Assembly: GCF_011046535.1 (NCBI RefSeq)
Contig: NZ_CP049257.1
Location: 3,100,001 to 3,164,000 of the forward strand
Direction: 5' to 3'
DNA from: Nocardioides anomalus
GTDB lineage: Bacteria; Actinomycetota; Actinomycetes; Propionibacteriales; Nocardioidaceae
DNA length: 64,000 bases
Of this stretch, positions 53,666 to 61,914 are shown in pieces. The notes beneath the pieces are model-generated. The model saw nothing but the letters and a program-made list of their open reading frames with translations. It was not told the origin of the DNA and did no database searches. How positions within the stretch are numbered: position 1 is the stretch's first letter; the number at the start of each line of letters is the position of its first letter. The translations under genes were made by a program, and so were the position numbers.

Positions 53666-54537
53666 GCGCGTCGCTCTACGAGACCCTCTCGGTCGAGGTC
53701 GACGACGACGGCGTCGCGACGCTGACCCTCGACCGGCCAGGACAGCTCAACGCCTTCGACCTGACCATGGCTCGGGAGCTGGAGCGGTTCTTCCTCACCG
53801 ACGCCCGCTCCGACGCCATCCGCGCCGTGGTGGTCACCGGCGCCGGCCGGGCCTTCTGCGCCGGCATGGACCTCTCGGCCGAGGGCAACGTCTTCGGGCT
53901 CGACGAGACGCTGCGGCCCACGCCGGAGGAGTTCCGCGCGGCGTACGACGAGCCGCCGTTCCACGACGACGTCCGCGACACCGGCGGCCGGGTGACGCTG
54001 GCGATCTACTCGCTGCCCAAGCCGGTCATCGCCGCCATCAACGGCGCCGCGGTCGGCATCGGCGCCACCATGACGCTCGGCATGGACATCCGGATGGCGT
54101 CCACGCAGGCGCGGATCGGCTTCGTGTTCGGCCGGATCGGGATCACGCCGGAGGCGGCGTCGTCGTGGTTCCTGCCCCGGATCGTCGGGCTCCCGCAGGC
54201 CCTGGAGTGGGTCTACGCCGCCGACATCCTCACCGCCGACGTCGCGCTGGCCGGCCGGTTGGTCCGCTCGGTGCACGAGCCCGACGAGCTGCTGCCCGCC
54301 GCCCAGCAGCTGGCCCGCTCCTTCGTCAAGGACCGCTCCCCCGTCGCGCTGGGCCTGGCCAAGCGGCTGCTCTACAAGCACGCGGGCTCGGCCGAGCCGC
54401 TCGAGGCGCACCTGTCGGACTCGCTCGCGATCTACTGGAGCTCGATCGCCGACGGCAAGGAGGGCGTCGCGGCCTTCCTGGAGAAGCGCATGCCGCGCTT
54501 CACCGGCAAGGCCTCCGAGCTACCCCGGATCGACTAG
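53662..54537 (+). CDS. Enoyl-CoA hydratase/isomerase (crotonase) family protein
   Basis: The 291-residue protein has the crotonase core: VVVTGAGRAFCAGMDLSAEG, whose AFCAGMDL forms the first oxyanion-hole strand, and AAINGAAVGIGATMTLGMDIRMAS for the second. The catalytic Glu of GITPEAASSW is present. A 30-residue insert follows the first motif (VFGLDETLRPTPEEF). It probably hydrates an unsaturated acyl-CoA; the chain length is unknown. The GTG at 53662 overlaps the LCP stop. Its 3' end overlaps the convergent ABC ATPase gene by 18 bp. Confidence 0.92.
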   Translation: MSASLYETLSVEVDDDGVATLTLDRPGQLNAFDLTMARELERFFLTDARSDAIRAVVVTGAGRAFCAGMDLSAEGNVFGLDETLRPTPEEFRAAYDEPPFHDDVRDTGGRVTLAIYSLPKPVIAAINGAAVGIGATMTLGMDIRMASTQARIGFVFGRIGITPEAASSWFLPRIVGLPQALEWVYAADILTADVALAGRLVRSVHEPDELLPAAQQLARSFVKDRSPVALGLAKRLLYKHAGSAEPLEAHLSDSLAIYWSSIADGKEGVAAFLEKRMPRFTGKASELPRID

Positions 54538-55131
54538 CCGGCCCCGCTCGAGCACCAGCCGCCGACCGCAGCGCGCGGCCAGGGCGTCGTCGTGGGTGGC
54601 CAGGACGAGCAGCGTCCCGGACCCGACCGTCCCGAGGAGCAGGTCGGCGACCCGGTCGGCCGCGGCCGCGTCCAGCTCTGCCGCGGGCTCGTCGGCCAGC
54701 AGCAGCCGCGGCCCGGTGGCCAGCACGCCGGCCACCGTGAGCAGGCGGCGGTCGCCCGCGGCCAGCTCCCGCACGGCGACGTCGGTGGGTACGCCGAGCC
54801 GGGCCAGCAGCGCCTCGGTCCGCTCGCGCAGGTGCGGGCCGCCCGGGTCGACTGCGGCTGCGCTCAGCGCGAGGGCACCCGGGTCGAGGTCGTCACGCTG
54901 CGCGACGAACCCGAGCGCGCCGGCCCGCCGCGGCGACCGGCCGTCGACACGGACGCGCCCGCGGGTGGGGCGCTCGCGCCCGGCCAGCAGCCGCAGCAAC
55001 GTGGACTTGCCCGACCCGGACGGGCCGGTCACCGCCACCGACGCAGGTCCGCTCACGGAGAACGAGACCGCGTCGAGGGCGGTGACCGTGCGGCCGTACC
55101 GCTTGGTCAGCCGGTCGGCGCGGAGGTCCAC
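54520..55131 (-). CDS. ABC transporter ATP-binding protein (small, LolD/FtsE-like)
   Basis: The 203-residue ATPase has Walker A VTGPSGSGKSTLLRLLAG, Walker B LLLADEPAAELD, and the H-loop LVLATHDDALAARC. The signature region reads VRELAAGDRRLL instead of LSGGQ, a strongly modified form. The size and Walker B context fit ATPases that work with FtsX/MacB permeases, but no permease is adjacent. The FtsX-like permease at the left end of the window is 50 kb away. A GAGGGA lies 10 nt before the GTG at 55131. It converges with the enoyl-CoA hydratase gene. Confidence 0.85.
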   Translation of the reverse strand: MDLRADRLTKRYGRTVTALDAVSFSVSGPASVAVTGPSGSGKSTLLRLLAGRERPTRGRVRVDGRSPRRAGALGFVAQRDDLDPGALALSAAAVDPGGPHLRERTEALLARLGVPTDVAVRELAAGDRRLLTVAGVLATGPRLLLADEPAAELDAAAADRVADLLLGTVGSGTLLVLATHDDALAARCGRRLVLERGRLVDPG

Positions 55132-55145
55132 GCCGTGATGGTCCC

Positions 55146-55697
55146 TCAGCCGGCCTGGCGGGCGGCCTCGGCCTCGGACCCGGCGCCGGCGGTGCTCAGC
55201 GCGCCGCTCTTGTCCTCGAGGTGCGCACGGACGAACCAGTGGAACAGCTCGAGCTGCTCGGTCTGGGCGATGAACATGTCCTGGGTCACCAGGTCGAGGT
55301 CGTCGAGCTCCTGGATGCCGTTGCGGTAGGACTCGATGACGCCCTGGTAGACCAGGTCGAGCGCGCCCAGGTGGGCCTGGGTGGTGTCGCGCCCGATGCT
55401 GTACTCGTCCCAGTTGCGGGCTTCTACGAGCGCGCCCGGCGTGCCGATCGGGGAGCCGCCCAGGGTGGCGATCCGCTCGGCCAGGTCGTCGGCGAACCCG
55501 CGCACGGCGTCGACCTGCGGGTCGATCATCTCGTGGACCGCGATGAAGTGCGGTCCGACGACGTTCCAGTGCACGTGCTTGAGCGTGAGGTGGAGGTCGG
55601 TCGTGGCGTTGAGGCGGTCCTGGAGGAGCTCGACCACGCGGGTCGCCTTCTCCTCGGTCAGCCCCGGCGTCGTGTACTTCAGCTTCGGTGTGGCCAT
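55146..55697 (-). CDS. dps: Dps-family DNA-binding ferritin-like protein
   Basis: Dps stores iron and shields DNA under starvation and oxidative stress. The 183-residue protein has the intersubunit ferroxidase motif TLKHVHWNVVGPHFIAVHEM, where two His and the following Asp (EMIDPQVDAVRGFADDLAE) bind iron. It continues with helices EYSIGRDTTQAHLGALDL and LVTQDMFIAQTEQLELFHWFVRAHLE split as landmarks. A short Ala/Ser-rich tail may bind DNA weakly. The ATG at 55697 is preferred over an upstream ATG six codons earlier. It lies 14 bp before the ABC ATPase gene. Confidence 0.93.
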   Translation of the reverse strand: MATPKLKYTTPGLTEEKATRVVELLQDRLNATTDLHLTLKHVHWNVVGPHFIAVHEMIDPQVDAVRGFADDLAERIATLGGSPIGTPGALVEARNWDEYSIGRDTTQAHLGALDLVYQGVIESYRNGIQELDDLDLVTQDMFIAQTEQLELFHWFVRAHLEDKSGALSTAGAGSEAEAARQAG

Positions 55698-55739
55698 GTC
55701 CTGCCGGTACCCCATCGGGTGAGCGACCTGACCTCCGAA

Positions 55740-56480
55740 TCAGGCCCGGCGGCAGCGCGCGAGGAGGGCCTCGAGCTCGCGGAAGTGGCGCTCGGTCGCG
55801 GCCTCGTCGTACATCGAGGTGTCGGCCATCGAGTAGCCGTGCGCGGCGCCCTGGTAGATCTCGTTGCGGTGCGGCCGGTCCGCGGCCTGGAGCGTCTCCT
55901 CGAGCGTGGCCACCGCCTCGAGCGGCATCGACCGGTCCTGGTCGGCGTGGCCGAAGACGTACTCCGCGGTGCTGTCGCCGATGGCCAGGTGCGGGCTGTC
56001 CGGCGCATCGGTGACCAGGCCGCCGCCGTGGAAGCCGCCGACCGCGCCGACGGTGCCCGGGAAGGCACCGGCCGTGCGGACGGCCAGCCGCGCGCCCATG
56101 CAGTAGCCGGTGGTCCCGACCGGGCCGTCGTCGCTGTGCTCGAGCAGGGTGCGCATCCACGCGTCGGCGTCGGGCAGCGACCGGTCCGGCGTGTAGCCCT
56201 GGACCCGGTCCATCACGCCACCCGCGAAGAACGCCTCCCGGGCGCCGTCCTCGCGCAGGTCGCCCTGGGGCGCCAGCTCCGGGGCGGTCCCGTCGCGGTA
56301 GAAGAGGTTCGGCGCGAGCACGACGTAGCCCCAGGAGGCGATCCGGTCGGCCATCTCCTCGATCTGCGGGCGCAGCCCGATCGCGTCGATGTAGAACAGC
56401 ACGCCGGGGTCGCCGTCGCGCCCCGTGAGGTAGGCCTCCGCCGTCCCGTCCGCCGCCTCGACCTGGATCGTCTGCCCCAT
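55740..56480 (-). CDS. Dienelactone hydrolase family protein
   Basis: The 246-residue alpha/beta hydrolase has the catalytic triad typical of dienelactone hydrolases: Cys in GTTGYCMGARLA (about residue 115), Asp in FGHADQDRS and His in AAHGYSMAD. The acceptor pocket is not identifiable. Members cleave dienelactones in aromatic degradation or act as general esterases. The start MGQTIQVEAADGTAEAYLTG at 56480 is typical. It lies 43 bp upstream of dps on the same strand and is divergent from the SDR gene. Confidence 0.92.
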   Translation of the reverse strand: MGQTIQVEAADGTAEAYLTGRDGDPGVLFYIDAIGLRPQIEEMADRIASWGYVVLAPNLFYRDGTAPELAPQGDLREDGAREAFFAGGVMDRVQGYTPDRSLPDADAWMRTLLEHSDDGPVGTTGYCMGARLAVRTAGAFPGTVGAVGGFHGGGLVTDAPDSPHLAIGDSTAEYVFGHADQDRSMPLEAVATLEETLQAADRPHRNEIYQGAAHGYSMADTSMYDEAATERHFRELEALLARCRRA

Positions 56481-56548
56481 GCTCGGCACTGTACTGAGAC
56501 ACCTCTGGGCCGCCTCCGCCACCCGGCCCGGGCCGCACCCGGGTCCGT

Positions 56549-56554
56549 TACCGT
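56549..56554 (+). promoter_or_regulatory. -10 hexamer TACCGT, leaderless start
   Basis: TACCGT ends 7 nt before the ATG at 56562, another probable leaderless start. Confidence 0.4.
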
Positions 56555-56561
56555 CGCGGCC

Positions 56562-57305
56562 ATGGACCTCGGACTCACCGGCGCACGCGCGCTCGTCACC
56601 GGCGGCAACCGCGGGATCGGCCTCGCGGTGGGCCGGGCCCTGGCCGCGGAGGGCGCCCGCGTCGCGCTCCTGGCCCGGGACGGCGACCGGCTGGCGGCCG
56701 CGGCCGCGACGGTCGACGGCGCGGTCACCGTGCAGGCCGACACCACCGACGACGCCTCCGTGCGCGCGGCCGTGGACTCCGCGGCCGCGACCCTGGGCGG
56801 CCTGGACGTGGTCGTCAACGCCGCCGCCCCCCGCGCCGAGGCGCCGCCCGCACCCGGGCTGGCCGGCCTCGACGACGCCGACTTCCTGAGCCAGGTCGAC
56901 ACCAAGGCCCTGGGGTACGCGCGAGTGGTCCGGGCCGCCGCGCCGCACCTGCTCGACGGCGGTGGCAGGGTCGTCAACATCAGCGGCATGAACGCCCGCT
57001 CGACCGGCAACATCACCGGCTCGGTCCGCAACATCGCGGTCGTGGCCCTCAGCAAGAACCTCGCCGACGAGCTCGGCCACCAGGGCGTCACCGTGACCTG
57101 CGTGCACCCCGGGCTCACCGTCACCGAGCGCAACGCCGACGACCCGGCGTACCTCGAGAAGGCGGCGCAGAACGGTCTCGCCCGGCTCATCACCGCCGAG
57201 GACGTGGCCGCGGTCGTCGCCTTCCTCTGCTCCCCCCTGGCCGCCCCGGCCAACGGGGCCGTGGTGACCCTGGACGGCGGCCGGCCCGGCACCGTCTGGG
57301 CTTAG
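56562..57305 (+). CDS. SDR-family protein with a non-canonical active site
   Basis: The 247-residue protein has the SDR cofactor motif VTGGNRGIGLAVGRALA and VVVNAAAP, and the catalytic-serine strand VVNISGMNA. Where classical SDRs have YxxxK, this one reads GSVRN before IAVVALSKNLADELG, so neither the Tyr nor the Lys is in place. The C-terminal VTCVHPGLTVTERN and TLDGGRPG are standard. It may use a different residue, or have lost oxidoreductase activity. It is a single gene and the -10 hexamer TACCGT lies 7 nt upstream. Confidence 0.85.
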   Translation: MDLGLTGARALVTGGNRGIGLAVGRALAAEGARVALLARDGDRLAAAAATVDGAVTVQADTTDDASVRAAVDSAAATLGGLDVVVNAAAPRAEAPPAPGLAGLDDADFLSQVDTKALGYARVVRAAAPHLLDGGGRVVNISGMNARSTGNITGSVRNIAVVALSKNLADELGHQGVTVTCVHPGLTVTERNADDPAYLEKAAQNGLARLITAEDVAAVVAFLCSPLAAPANGAVVTLDGGRPGTVWA

Positions 57306-57379
57306 CGCGGTCGGGGGGACACGCCGACCTCACCCCAACAGGTGGACCTGGGTGTCGGAGTCCGTGCGAGACTCCCGCC

Positions 57380-57784
57380 GTGCGCGAGTTCAGCAAGTTC
57401 TCCGCTCACCACTCCACAGTCGTGATGAGCTTCGGCAGCTACGAGCGCGCCGACGTGGTGTGGATCGGGGGCAGCCTCGACCTGAACACGCACCACCACG
57501 TCCGCAGCGGGATCCTCAAGCGCGACTCGTTCCAGCAGCCCCTGCTCGTGCTCGAGCTCAGCGAGCTGTCGCTGCTGGACTCCTCCGGCATCGGCTCGCT
57601 GGTCCTGGTCCACCGCTCCGCCCGCGAGCGCGGCGCCGAGCTGGCCGTGGTCACCGACAGCAACCACCTGCGCAAGCTGCTCAAGATCGCCGGGCTGGAC
57701 CAGGTGCTCACCGTGCACCCCAGCCTCGACGACGCCCTGGCCGCGCACGGACCCGACGACGGCGAGCCGGCCAACGCCGGCTGA
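57380..57784 (+). CDS. STAS-domain anti-sigma-factor antagonist
   Basis: The 134-residue protein is a single STAS domain. The loop LSLLDSSGIGSLVLVH carries the Ser that is phosphorylated in SpoIIAA-type antagonists (Ser-Ser within DSSGIG), and the helix HRSARERGAELAVVTD follows. Unphosphorylated antagonists bind an anti-sigma kinase and free the sigma factor. No sigma or kinase gene is adjacent, so the partner is elsewhere. GAGACT lies 6 nt before the GTG at 57380 and could be a -10. A hairpin at 57785 follows. Confidence 0.9.
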   Translation: MREFSKFSAHHSTVVMSFGSYERADVVWIGGSLDLNTHHHVRSGILKRDSFQQPLLVLELSELSLLDSSGIGSLVLVHRSARERGAELAVVTDSNHLRKLLKIAGLDQVLTVHPSLDDALAAHGPDDGEPANAG

Positions 57785-57803
57785 GCCGGGCCACGGCCCC
57801 GGC
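57785..57803. terminator. Bidirectional hairpin between STAS and acyl-CoA dehydrogenase genes
   Basis: GCCGGGCC and GCCCCGGC pair with one bulge around ACG. It lies between two converging stops (57784 and 57815). Confidence 0.45.
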
Positions 57804-57814
57804 GCCGCCCTCGC

Positions 57815-59002
57815 TCAGAGCTGGCTCTGGACCCCGGCGAGGAGCTGGCGGGCCATCACGATGCGCTGGACCTGGTTGGTGCCCTCGTAGATCTGGGTGA
57901 TCTTCGCATCGCGCATCATCCGCTCGACCGGGTAGTCGCGGGTGAAGCCGTAGCCGCCGAGGACCTGCACCGCGTTGGTCGTGACCTCCATGGCCACGTC
58001 GGAGGCGAAGCACTTGGCCGCCGCACCGAAGAACGTCAGGTCGGAGTCGCCCCGCTCGGAGCGGCCGGCGGCGGCGTAGGTCAGCTGGCGGGCCGCCTCG
58101 ACCTTCATGCCCATGTCGGCCAGCATGAACTGCAGGCCCTGGAACTCCGCGAGGTGCTTGCCGAACTGCTCGCGCTCCTGGGCGTACTGCAGCGCGTGGT
58201 CGAGCGCGCCCTGGGCCACGCCGACGGCCTGGGCGGCGATGGTGATCCGGGTGTGGTCGAGGGTGCGCATCGCGGTCTCGAAGCCGGTGCCCTCCTCGCC
58301 GATCATCCGGTCGGCGGGGATCCGCACGTGGTCGAGGTACACCTCGCGCGTCGGGGAGCCCTTGATGCCGAGCTTCTTCTCCTTGGCGCCGAAGGAGACG
58401 CCCTCGTCGGAGCGCTCCACCACGAACGCCGAGATGCCCTTGGAGCGCTTCTCGGGATCGGTGACGGCCATGACCGTGTAGTACTCCGACTCCCCCGCGT
58501 CGGGGCCGGCGTTGGTGATCCAGCGCTTGACACCGTCGAGGACCCAGTGGTCGCCGTCGCGGACCGCGCGGGTCTTCATCGAGACCGCGTCGGAGCCGGC
58601 GTCGGGCTCGGACAGGCAGTAGGAGAAGCCGCCCTCGCCGCGGGCCAGGGCGCCGAGGTAGTGCTTCTTGAGCTCCTCCGAGCCGGCCAGCTGCACCGGG
58701 AGCGAGCCCAGCTTGTTGACGGCCGGGATCAGCGAGGCGGACACGTCGACGCGGGCCACCTCCTCGATGACCAGCACGGTCGCCAGCGCGTCGGCCCCGG
58801 CGCCGCCGTACTCCTCGGGCACGTGCGGGGCGTGGAAGTCCGCGGCCAGCAGGGCGGCGGCCGCCTCCTGCGGGAAGCGCGCCTGCTCGTCCACGTCGGC
58901 GGCGTGCGGCGCGACCTTGGCCTCGCAGAGGTCGCGCACGGCCTCGCGGATGGCCTGGTGCTCCTCGGACAGCGCGAACAGGGGTACGTCGGAGTCGCTC
59001 AC
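57815..59002 (-). CDS. Acyl-CoA dehydrogenase
   Basis: The 395-residue flavoenzyme oxidises an acyl-CoA at the alpha-beta carbons. It has the signature YCLSEPDAGSDAVSMKTRA, WVLDGVKRWITNAG for the FAD site, and VQVLGGYGFTRDYPVERMMRDAKI in pieces (LGGYGFTRDYPVERMMRD). The catalytic Glu is in IYEGTNQVQR. The C-terminal helix bundle is complete. I chose the GTG at 59002 because TAGAAT, a consensus-like -10, lies 7 nt upstream (59015-59010), which implies a leaderless transcript; a GTG at 59032 would add ten residues. Confidence 0.95.
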   Translation of the reverse strand: MSDSDVPLFALSEEHQAIREAVRDLCEAKVAPHAADVDEQARFPQEAAAALLAADFHAPHVPEEYGGAGADALATVLVIEEVARVDVSASLIPAVNKLGSLPVQLAGSEELKKHYLGALARGEGGFSYCLSEPDAGSDAVSMKTRAVRDGDHWVLDGVKRWITNAGPDAGESEYYTVMAVTDPEKRSKGISAFVVERSDEGVSFGAKEKKLGIKGSPTREVYLDHVRIPADRMIGEEGTGFETAMRTLDHTRITIAAQAVGVAQGALDHALQYAQEREQFGKHLAEFQGLQFMLADMGMKVEAARQLTYAAAGRSERGDSDLTFFGAAAKCFASDVAMEVTTNAVQVLGGYGFTRDYPVERMMRDAKITQIYEGTNQVQRIVMARQLLAGVQSQL

Positions 59003-59009
59003 GCCCTCG

Positions 59010-59015
59010 ATTCTA
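59010..59015 (-). promoter_or_regulatory. -10 hexamer TAGAAT, leaderless start
   Basis: TAGAAT on the minus strand ends 7 nt before the acyl-CoA dehydrogenase GTG. It is the best -10 match seen in this window. Confidence 0.55.
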
Positions 59016-59039
59016 GGTGCGTGGACGTCCAAGCAACGC

Positions 59040-59078
59040 CGTCGCCCGGTCGGTGTTCGTCACACCGACCGGGCGACG
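59040..59078 (-). terminator. Perfect 16-bp hairpin terminator
   Basis: CGTCGCCCGGTCGGTG, loop TTCGTCA and CACCGACCGGGCGACG pair without mismatch. It begins 20 bp past the stop of the secreted protein gene at 59099. Confidence 0.85.
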
Positions 59079-59098
59079 GTCGTGGGTGCTGCGGTGCG

Positions 59099-59995
59099 TC
59101 AGCGGGCGATCTTGACGCTGACCTTCTTGGTGGCCTTGTTGGTGTAGGAGTTGCCCAGGAACTTCAGCTTGATCTTGTTCTTGCCGGCCTTGAGGCCCTT
59201 GAGCACGAAGCGGACCTTGCCGTTCTTCAGCGCCTTGGTCTTGGCCTTCATGCCGGCGACCTTGGCCTTGATCTGACCGACGCCCTTCTGGCCGGCGGTG
59301 GTCTTCACCTTGACGGTGACCAGGACCTTGTGGCCGGGCTTGGCCTGGGCGTGGGCCTTGATCTTGGCGCCCTGCTTCTGGATGACCGGCGTGGTGCCGC
59401 CACCGCCGCCGCCACCGCCCGGCGTGGCCGAGCCGGGGTTGTAGGTGCACCGGATGCCGAGCCCGGCGAGCCCGCCGGCGAGCATGCCGAAGTCGAAGGA
59501 CGTCGGGATCGGCAGCGGGAGGCCGTCGGCGCTCGGGACGAAGGAGCCGAGCTGGCCGCTGACCGTGGCGACCTGACCGTTGAGCTGCTGGAACACCGTG
59601 CCGACCGGGCCGGCCAGCGGCTCGGAGCCGGGGACGTTGCCGAGGACCAGGTTGACCGTGGTCTGCAGCGCGTTCAGCACGGTCGGCAGGAGACCGGCGA
59701 GGTTGGCGTTGGTGAGGTCGAGCTGGCCGACGATCGGCGTCCCGGCCGGGATCGGCACGTTGGCGGTGATGACCTCGGGGAGGTTCTGCAGCGTGAAGGT
59801 CGCCGGGACCTGGAAGGTGCTCGGGAGCAGCAGGTTGAGCGGCGCCGGCAACCCGAGGGGCGACGTGCAGGTGTAGGTGGCCTTGGCCGACGAGGTGGCG
59901 GCCTCGGCCGGGGCGGCGAGGCTGAGGCCACCGAGGGTCAGGCCCGCGGTGACGGCGGCACTGGCCGCCAGGCGAGTGGTGCGTCGGAACGGCAT
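59099..59995 (-). CDS. Secreted protein with lysine-rich Ig-like C-terminal domain
   Basis: The 298-residue protein has a Sec signal peptide (MPFRRTTRLAASAAVTAG, cleavage near AEA-AT) and a mature N-terminal domain of about 150 residues with two cysteines (TYTCTSPLG, IRCTYNPG), of a kind found in Nocardioides and Streptomyces secreted proteins. A Gly-rich linker follows (eight Gly), then a very Lys-rich bacterial Ig-like domain (KVLVTVKVKTTAGQKGVGQI, KNKIKLKFLGNSYTNKA). The function is unknown; a cell-surface or matrix role is plausible. AGGAG lies 6 nt before the ATG at 59995. A perfect terminator follows. Confidence 0.82.
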   Translation of the reverse strand: MPFRRTTRLAASAAVTAGLTLGGLSLAAPAEAATSSAKATYTCTSPLGLPAPLNLLLPSTFQVPATFTLQNLPEVITANVPIPAGTPIVGQLDLTNANLAGLLPTVLNALQTTVNLVLGNVPGSEPLAGPVGTVFQQLNGQVATVSGQLGSFVPSADGLPLPIPTSFDFGMLAGGLAGLGIRCTYNPGSATPGGGGGGGGTTPVIQKQGAKIKAHAQAKPGHKVLVTVKVKTTAGQKGVGQIKAKVAGMKAKTKALKNGKVRFVLKGLKAGKNKIKLKFLGNSYTNKATKKVSVKIAR

Positions 59996-60204
59996 CGATG
60001 ACTCCTGGGGGATGTGGGGAGGGACGACACCCGACGGGGTGCCCCGTCGAGCGAGCACCAACGTAGGTAGGTTCCGCGGCGGTTGAGAGCCTTCCTGACG
60101 TTGTCCACCCGCCCTCGCTAGCCCGACGGGACCAGCCCCTCGGGAGTAGCCCGACCGGGTGGTGGGCGGGTGTGGCCGGGCGCCTGCCGCTCCGGGTCGC
60201 TGCG

Positions 60205-60210
60205 TAGGCT
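60205..60210 (+). promoter_or_regulatory. -10 hexamer TAGGCT, leaderless start
   Basis: TAGGCT ends 6 nt before the GTG at 60217. Confidence 0.5.
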
Positions 60211-60216
60211 CGGACC

Positions 60217-60636
60217 GTGACCTGGCAGGACCCCGAGGCGATCGGCTTCATGCTCGACGAGTGCCGGGTGTGGGCGGTGGTGGGGCTGTCCGGCGACACC
60301 CGCCGCACGGCGTACTCCATCGCCAGCCTGCTGCAGGAGCGGGGCAAGCAGATCGTGCCCATCCACCCCGCGGCCGCGCAGCCGGGCGGGCTGGAGGTCC
60401 TCGGCGAGACGGCGTACCCGACGCTCGCCGACGTGCCGTTCCCCGTCGACGTGGTCGACGTCTTCCGCCGCTCCTCCGAGGCCGGTCAGCACGCCGACGA
60501 GGCCCTGGCCACCGGCGCCCGTGGTGTGTGGTTCCAGCTCGGGGTGGTCGACGCCGACGCCTACGAGCGGGTGCGCGCCGCCGGCGTGCCGATGGTGATG
60601 GACACCTGCCCGGCGATCGAGTGGCGCCGGCGCTGA
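60217..60636 (+). CDS. CoA-binding domain protein (YccU-like)
   Basis: The 139-residue protein is a single CoA-binding Rossmann domain: CRVWAVVGLSGDTRRTAYSI (about residues 16-35) forms the first strand and loop, followed by YPTLADVPFPVDVVDVFRRS and the turn GARGVWFQLGVVD. The last segment, VMDTCPAIEWRRR, ends with the family's D-x-C-P motif. Homologues such as E. coli YccU bind CoA, but their role is unknown. GTG at 60217 with a TAGGCT 6 nt upstream fits a leaderless transcript. It converges with the LuxR-type regulator, 7 bp apart. Confidence 0.9.
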   Translation: MTWQDPEAIGFMLDECRVWAVVGLSGDTRRTAYSIASLLQERGKQIVPIHPAAAQPGGLEVLGETAYPTLADVPFPVDVVDVFRRSSEAGQHADEALATGARGVWFQLGVVDADAYERVRAAGVPMVMDTCPAIEWRRR

Positions 60637-60643
60637 GACCCGG

Positions 60644-61297
60644 CTAGCGGTCCGGCAGGAGTCCCTGCCGGATGGCGATGGACAGCGCCTCGAGCTTGGA
60701 GTGCGCGCCGAGCTTGGCCGACAGGTTGGCCACGTGGTTGCGGACGGTGTGGACGCTGACGACCAGGCGGCTGGCGATCTCGCTGTTGGTCAGCCCCTCG
60801 GCCAGCAGCGCGAGCACCTCGAGCTCGCGCTCGGTCAGCTCGGCCCGCGAGGGGTCGCGGCGCCGGTTGAGGCGCGGCAACAGCCGGGCCAGCAGCTCGG
60901 GCGAGATGACGGCCTCGCCACCGTGCGCGGCCCGCACCGCGGAGCGGACCTCGTCCAGGCTGCGCGTCTTGGACAGGAAGCCGGTCGCTCCCGCCTCGAT
61001 CGCGGCGACCAGCACGTGGTCGGCCGTGCTCGCCGTCAGCACGACGAACGCCGCGCGTGGGTGCAGCGCCTGGAGCTCGGGGATGGCGGCGATGCCGTCG
61101 CCGTCGGGCAGCCGGTGGTCGAGGAGCACGACGTCGGGCAGCGTCTGGGTGATGAGGGTGCGCGCCTCGGCCACCGAGGTCGCGGTGCCGACGGCGCGCA
61201 GGTCGTCCTCCGCCCCGAGCACCTGGGCGAGGCTCGCGGCCAGGATCTCGTGGTCGTCCACGACGAGGACGCGGATGGGCGGGGGTGGGGTGGTCAC
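60644..61297 (-). CDS. LuxR-type response regulator
   Basis: The 217-residue protein has a receiver domain (VLVVDDHEILAASL, phospho-Asp in LLDHRLPDGDG, Lys in LSKTRSLDEV) and a LuxR helix-turn-helix (LTERELEVLALLAEGLTNSEI, then VSVHTVRNHVANL). It is divergent from a receiver-only protein and a histidine kinase, which are likely partners. The GTG at 61297 gives the usual short N-terminus. The Pro-rich start VTTPPPPIRV is common in this group. The DNA target is unknown. Confidence 0.9.
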   Translation of the reverse strand: MTTPPPPIRVLVVDDHEILAASLAQVLGAEDDLRAVGTATSVAEARTLITQTLPDVVLLDHRLPDGDGIAAIPELQALHPRAAFVVLTASTADHVLVAAIEAGATGFLSKTRSLDEVRSAVRAAHGGEAVISPELLARLLPRLNRRRDPSRAELTERELEVLALLAEGLTNSEIASRLVVSVHTVRNHVANLSAKLGAHSKLEALSIAIRQGLLPDR

Positions 61298-61433
61298 GGA
61301 CCTGTTCCGGTGCGTCGACGAGAGGGCGCGGGCGCGCCGCCTGGCCAACCTAGTACCTGTGCACTAGGCGTCTAGTCCCCTTTCGGGTGTCCGTGCCGGG
61401 CTCGCTCCCCGACGATGGGCGAGGAGGTGGGGC

Positions 61434-61871
61434 ATGACGGTGCCGATCGCGGTGGCCGACGACGACGAACGGTTCCGCGCCGCCCTGGTCGACCTGCTCG
61501 AGGCCGACGGGCGCTTCGACGTGGTCGGCGCGGTCGGCGACGGCGCGGAGCTGCTGCGTCTGCACGCGGAGCACCGACCGCGGGTCGTCGTCCTCGACGT
61601 GCGCATGCCGGGGGGTGGCGCCGCGGCGGCCGCGGCGCTCGGGGCCGCGCGCCCGGCTCCCCTCGTGGTCGTGGTGTCGGCCGACACCGGGACCAGCACC
61701 GTCGCCGAGCTCCTGCGGGCCGGCGCGGTGGCCTACCTGGCCAAGGACCGGCTCGGCCCGGACCTCGGCGAGGTGGTCTCGCGGGTGCTGGACGGCGAGG
61801 TCGTGATCGGCACCCCCAACGCGGCGCGTGTCGTCCGGCGACTGGCTGACGCGTCGTCCCGGGACGCCTAG
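61434..61871 (+). CDS. Receiver-only response regulator
   Basis: The 145-residue protein is a stand-alone receiver domain: acidic pair in AVADDDERFR, phospho-Asp in VVLDVRMPGGG, Thr/Ser switch in VVVVSADTGTST and Lys in AYLAKDRLGP. No DNA-binding domain follows. Such proteins act in phosphorelays, as phosphate sinks or through protein contacts. It stands 44 bp before a PAS-GAF histidine kinase gene and is divergent from the LuxR-type regulator at 60644. It could pass or divert phosphate between the kinase and that regulator. Confidence 0.9.
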   Translation: MTVPIAVADDDERFRAALVDLLEADGRFDVVGAVGDGAELLRLHAEHRPRVVVLDVRMPGGGAAAAAALGAARPAPLVVVVSADTGTSTVAELLRAGAVAYLAKDRLGPDLGEVVSRVLDGEVVIGTPNAARVVRRLADASSRDA

Positions 61872-61914
61872 CATCGGAGGCCCACCCACCGGGACCTCCA
61901 CCGGGACCTCCACC

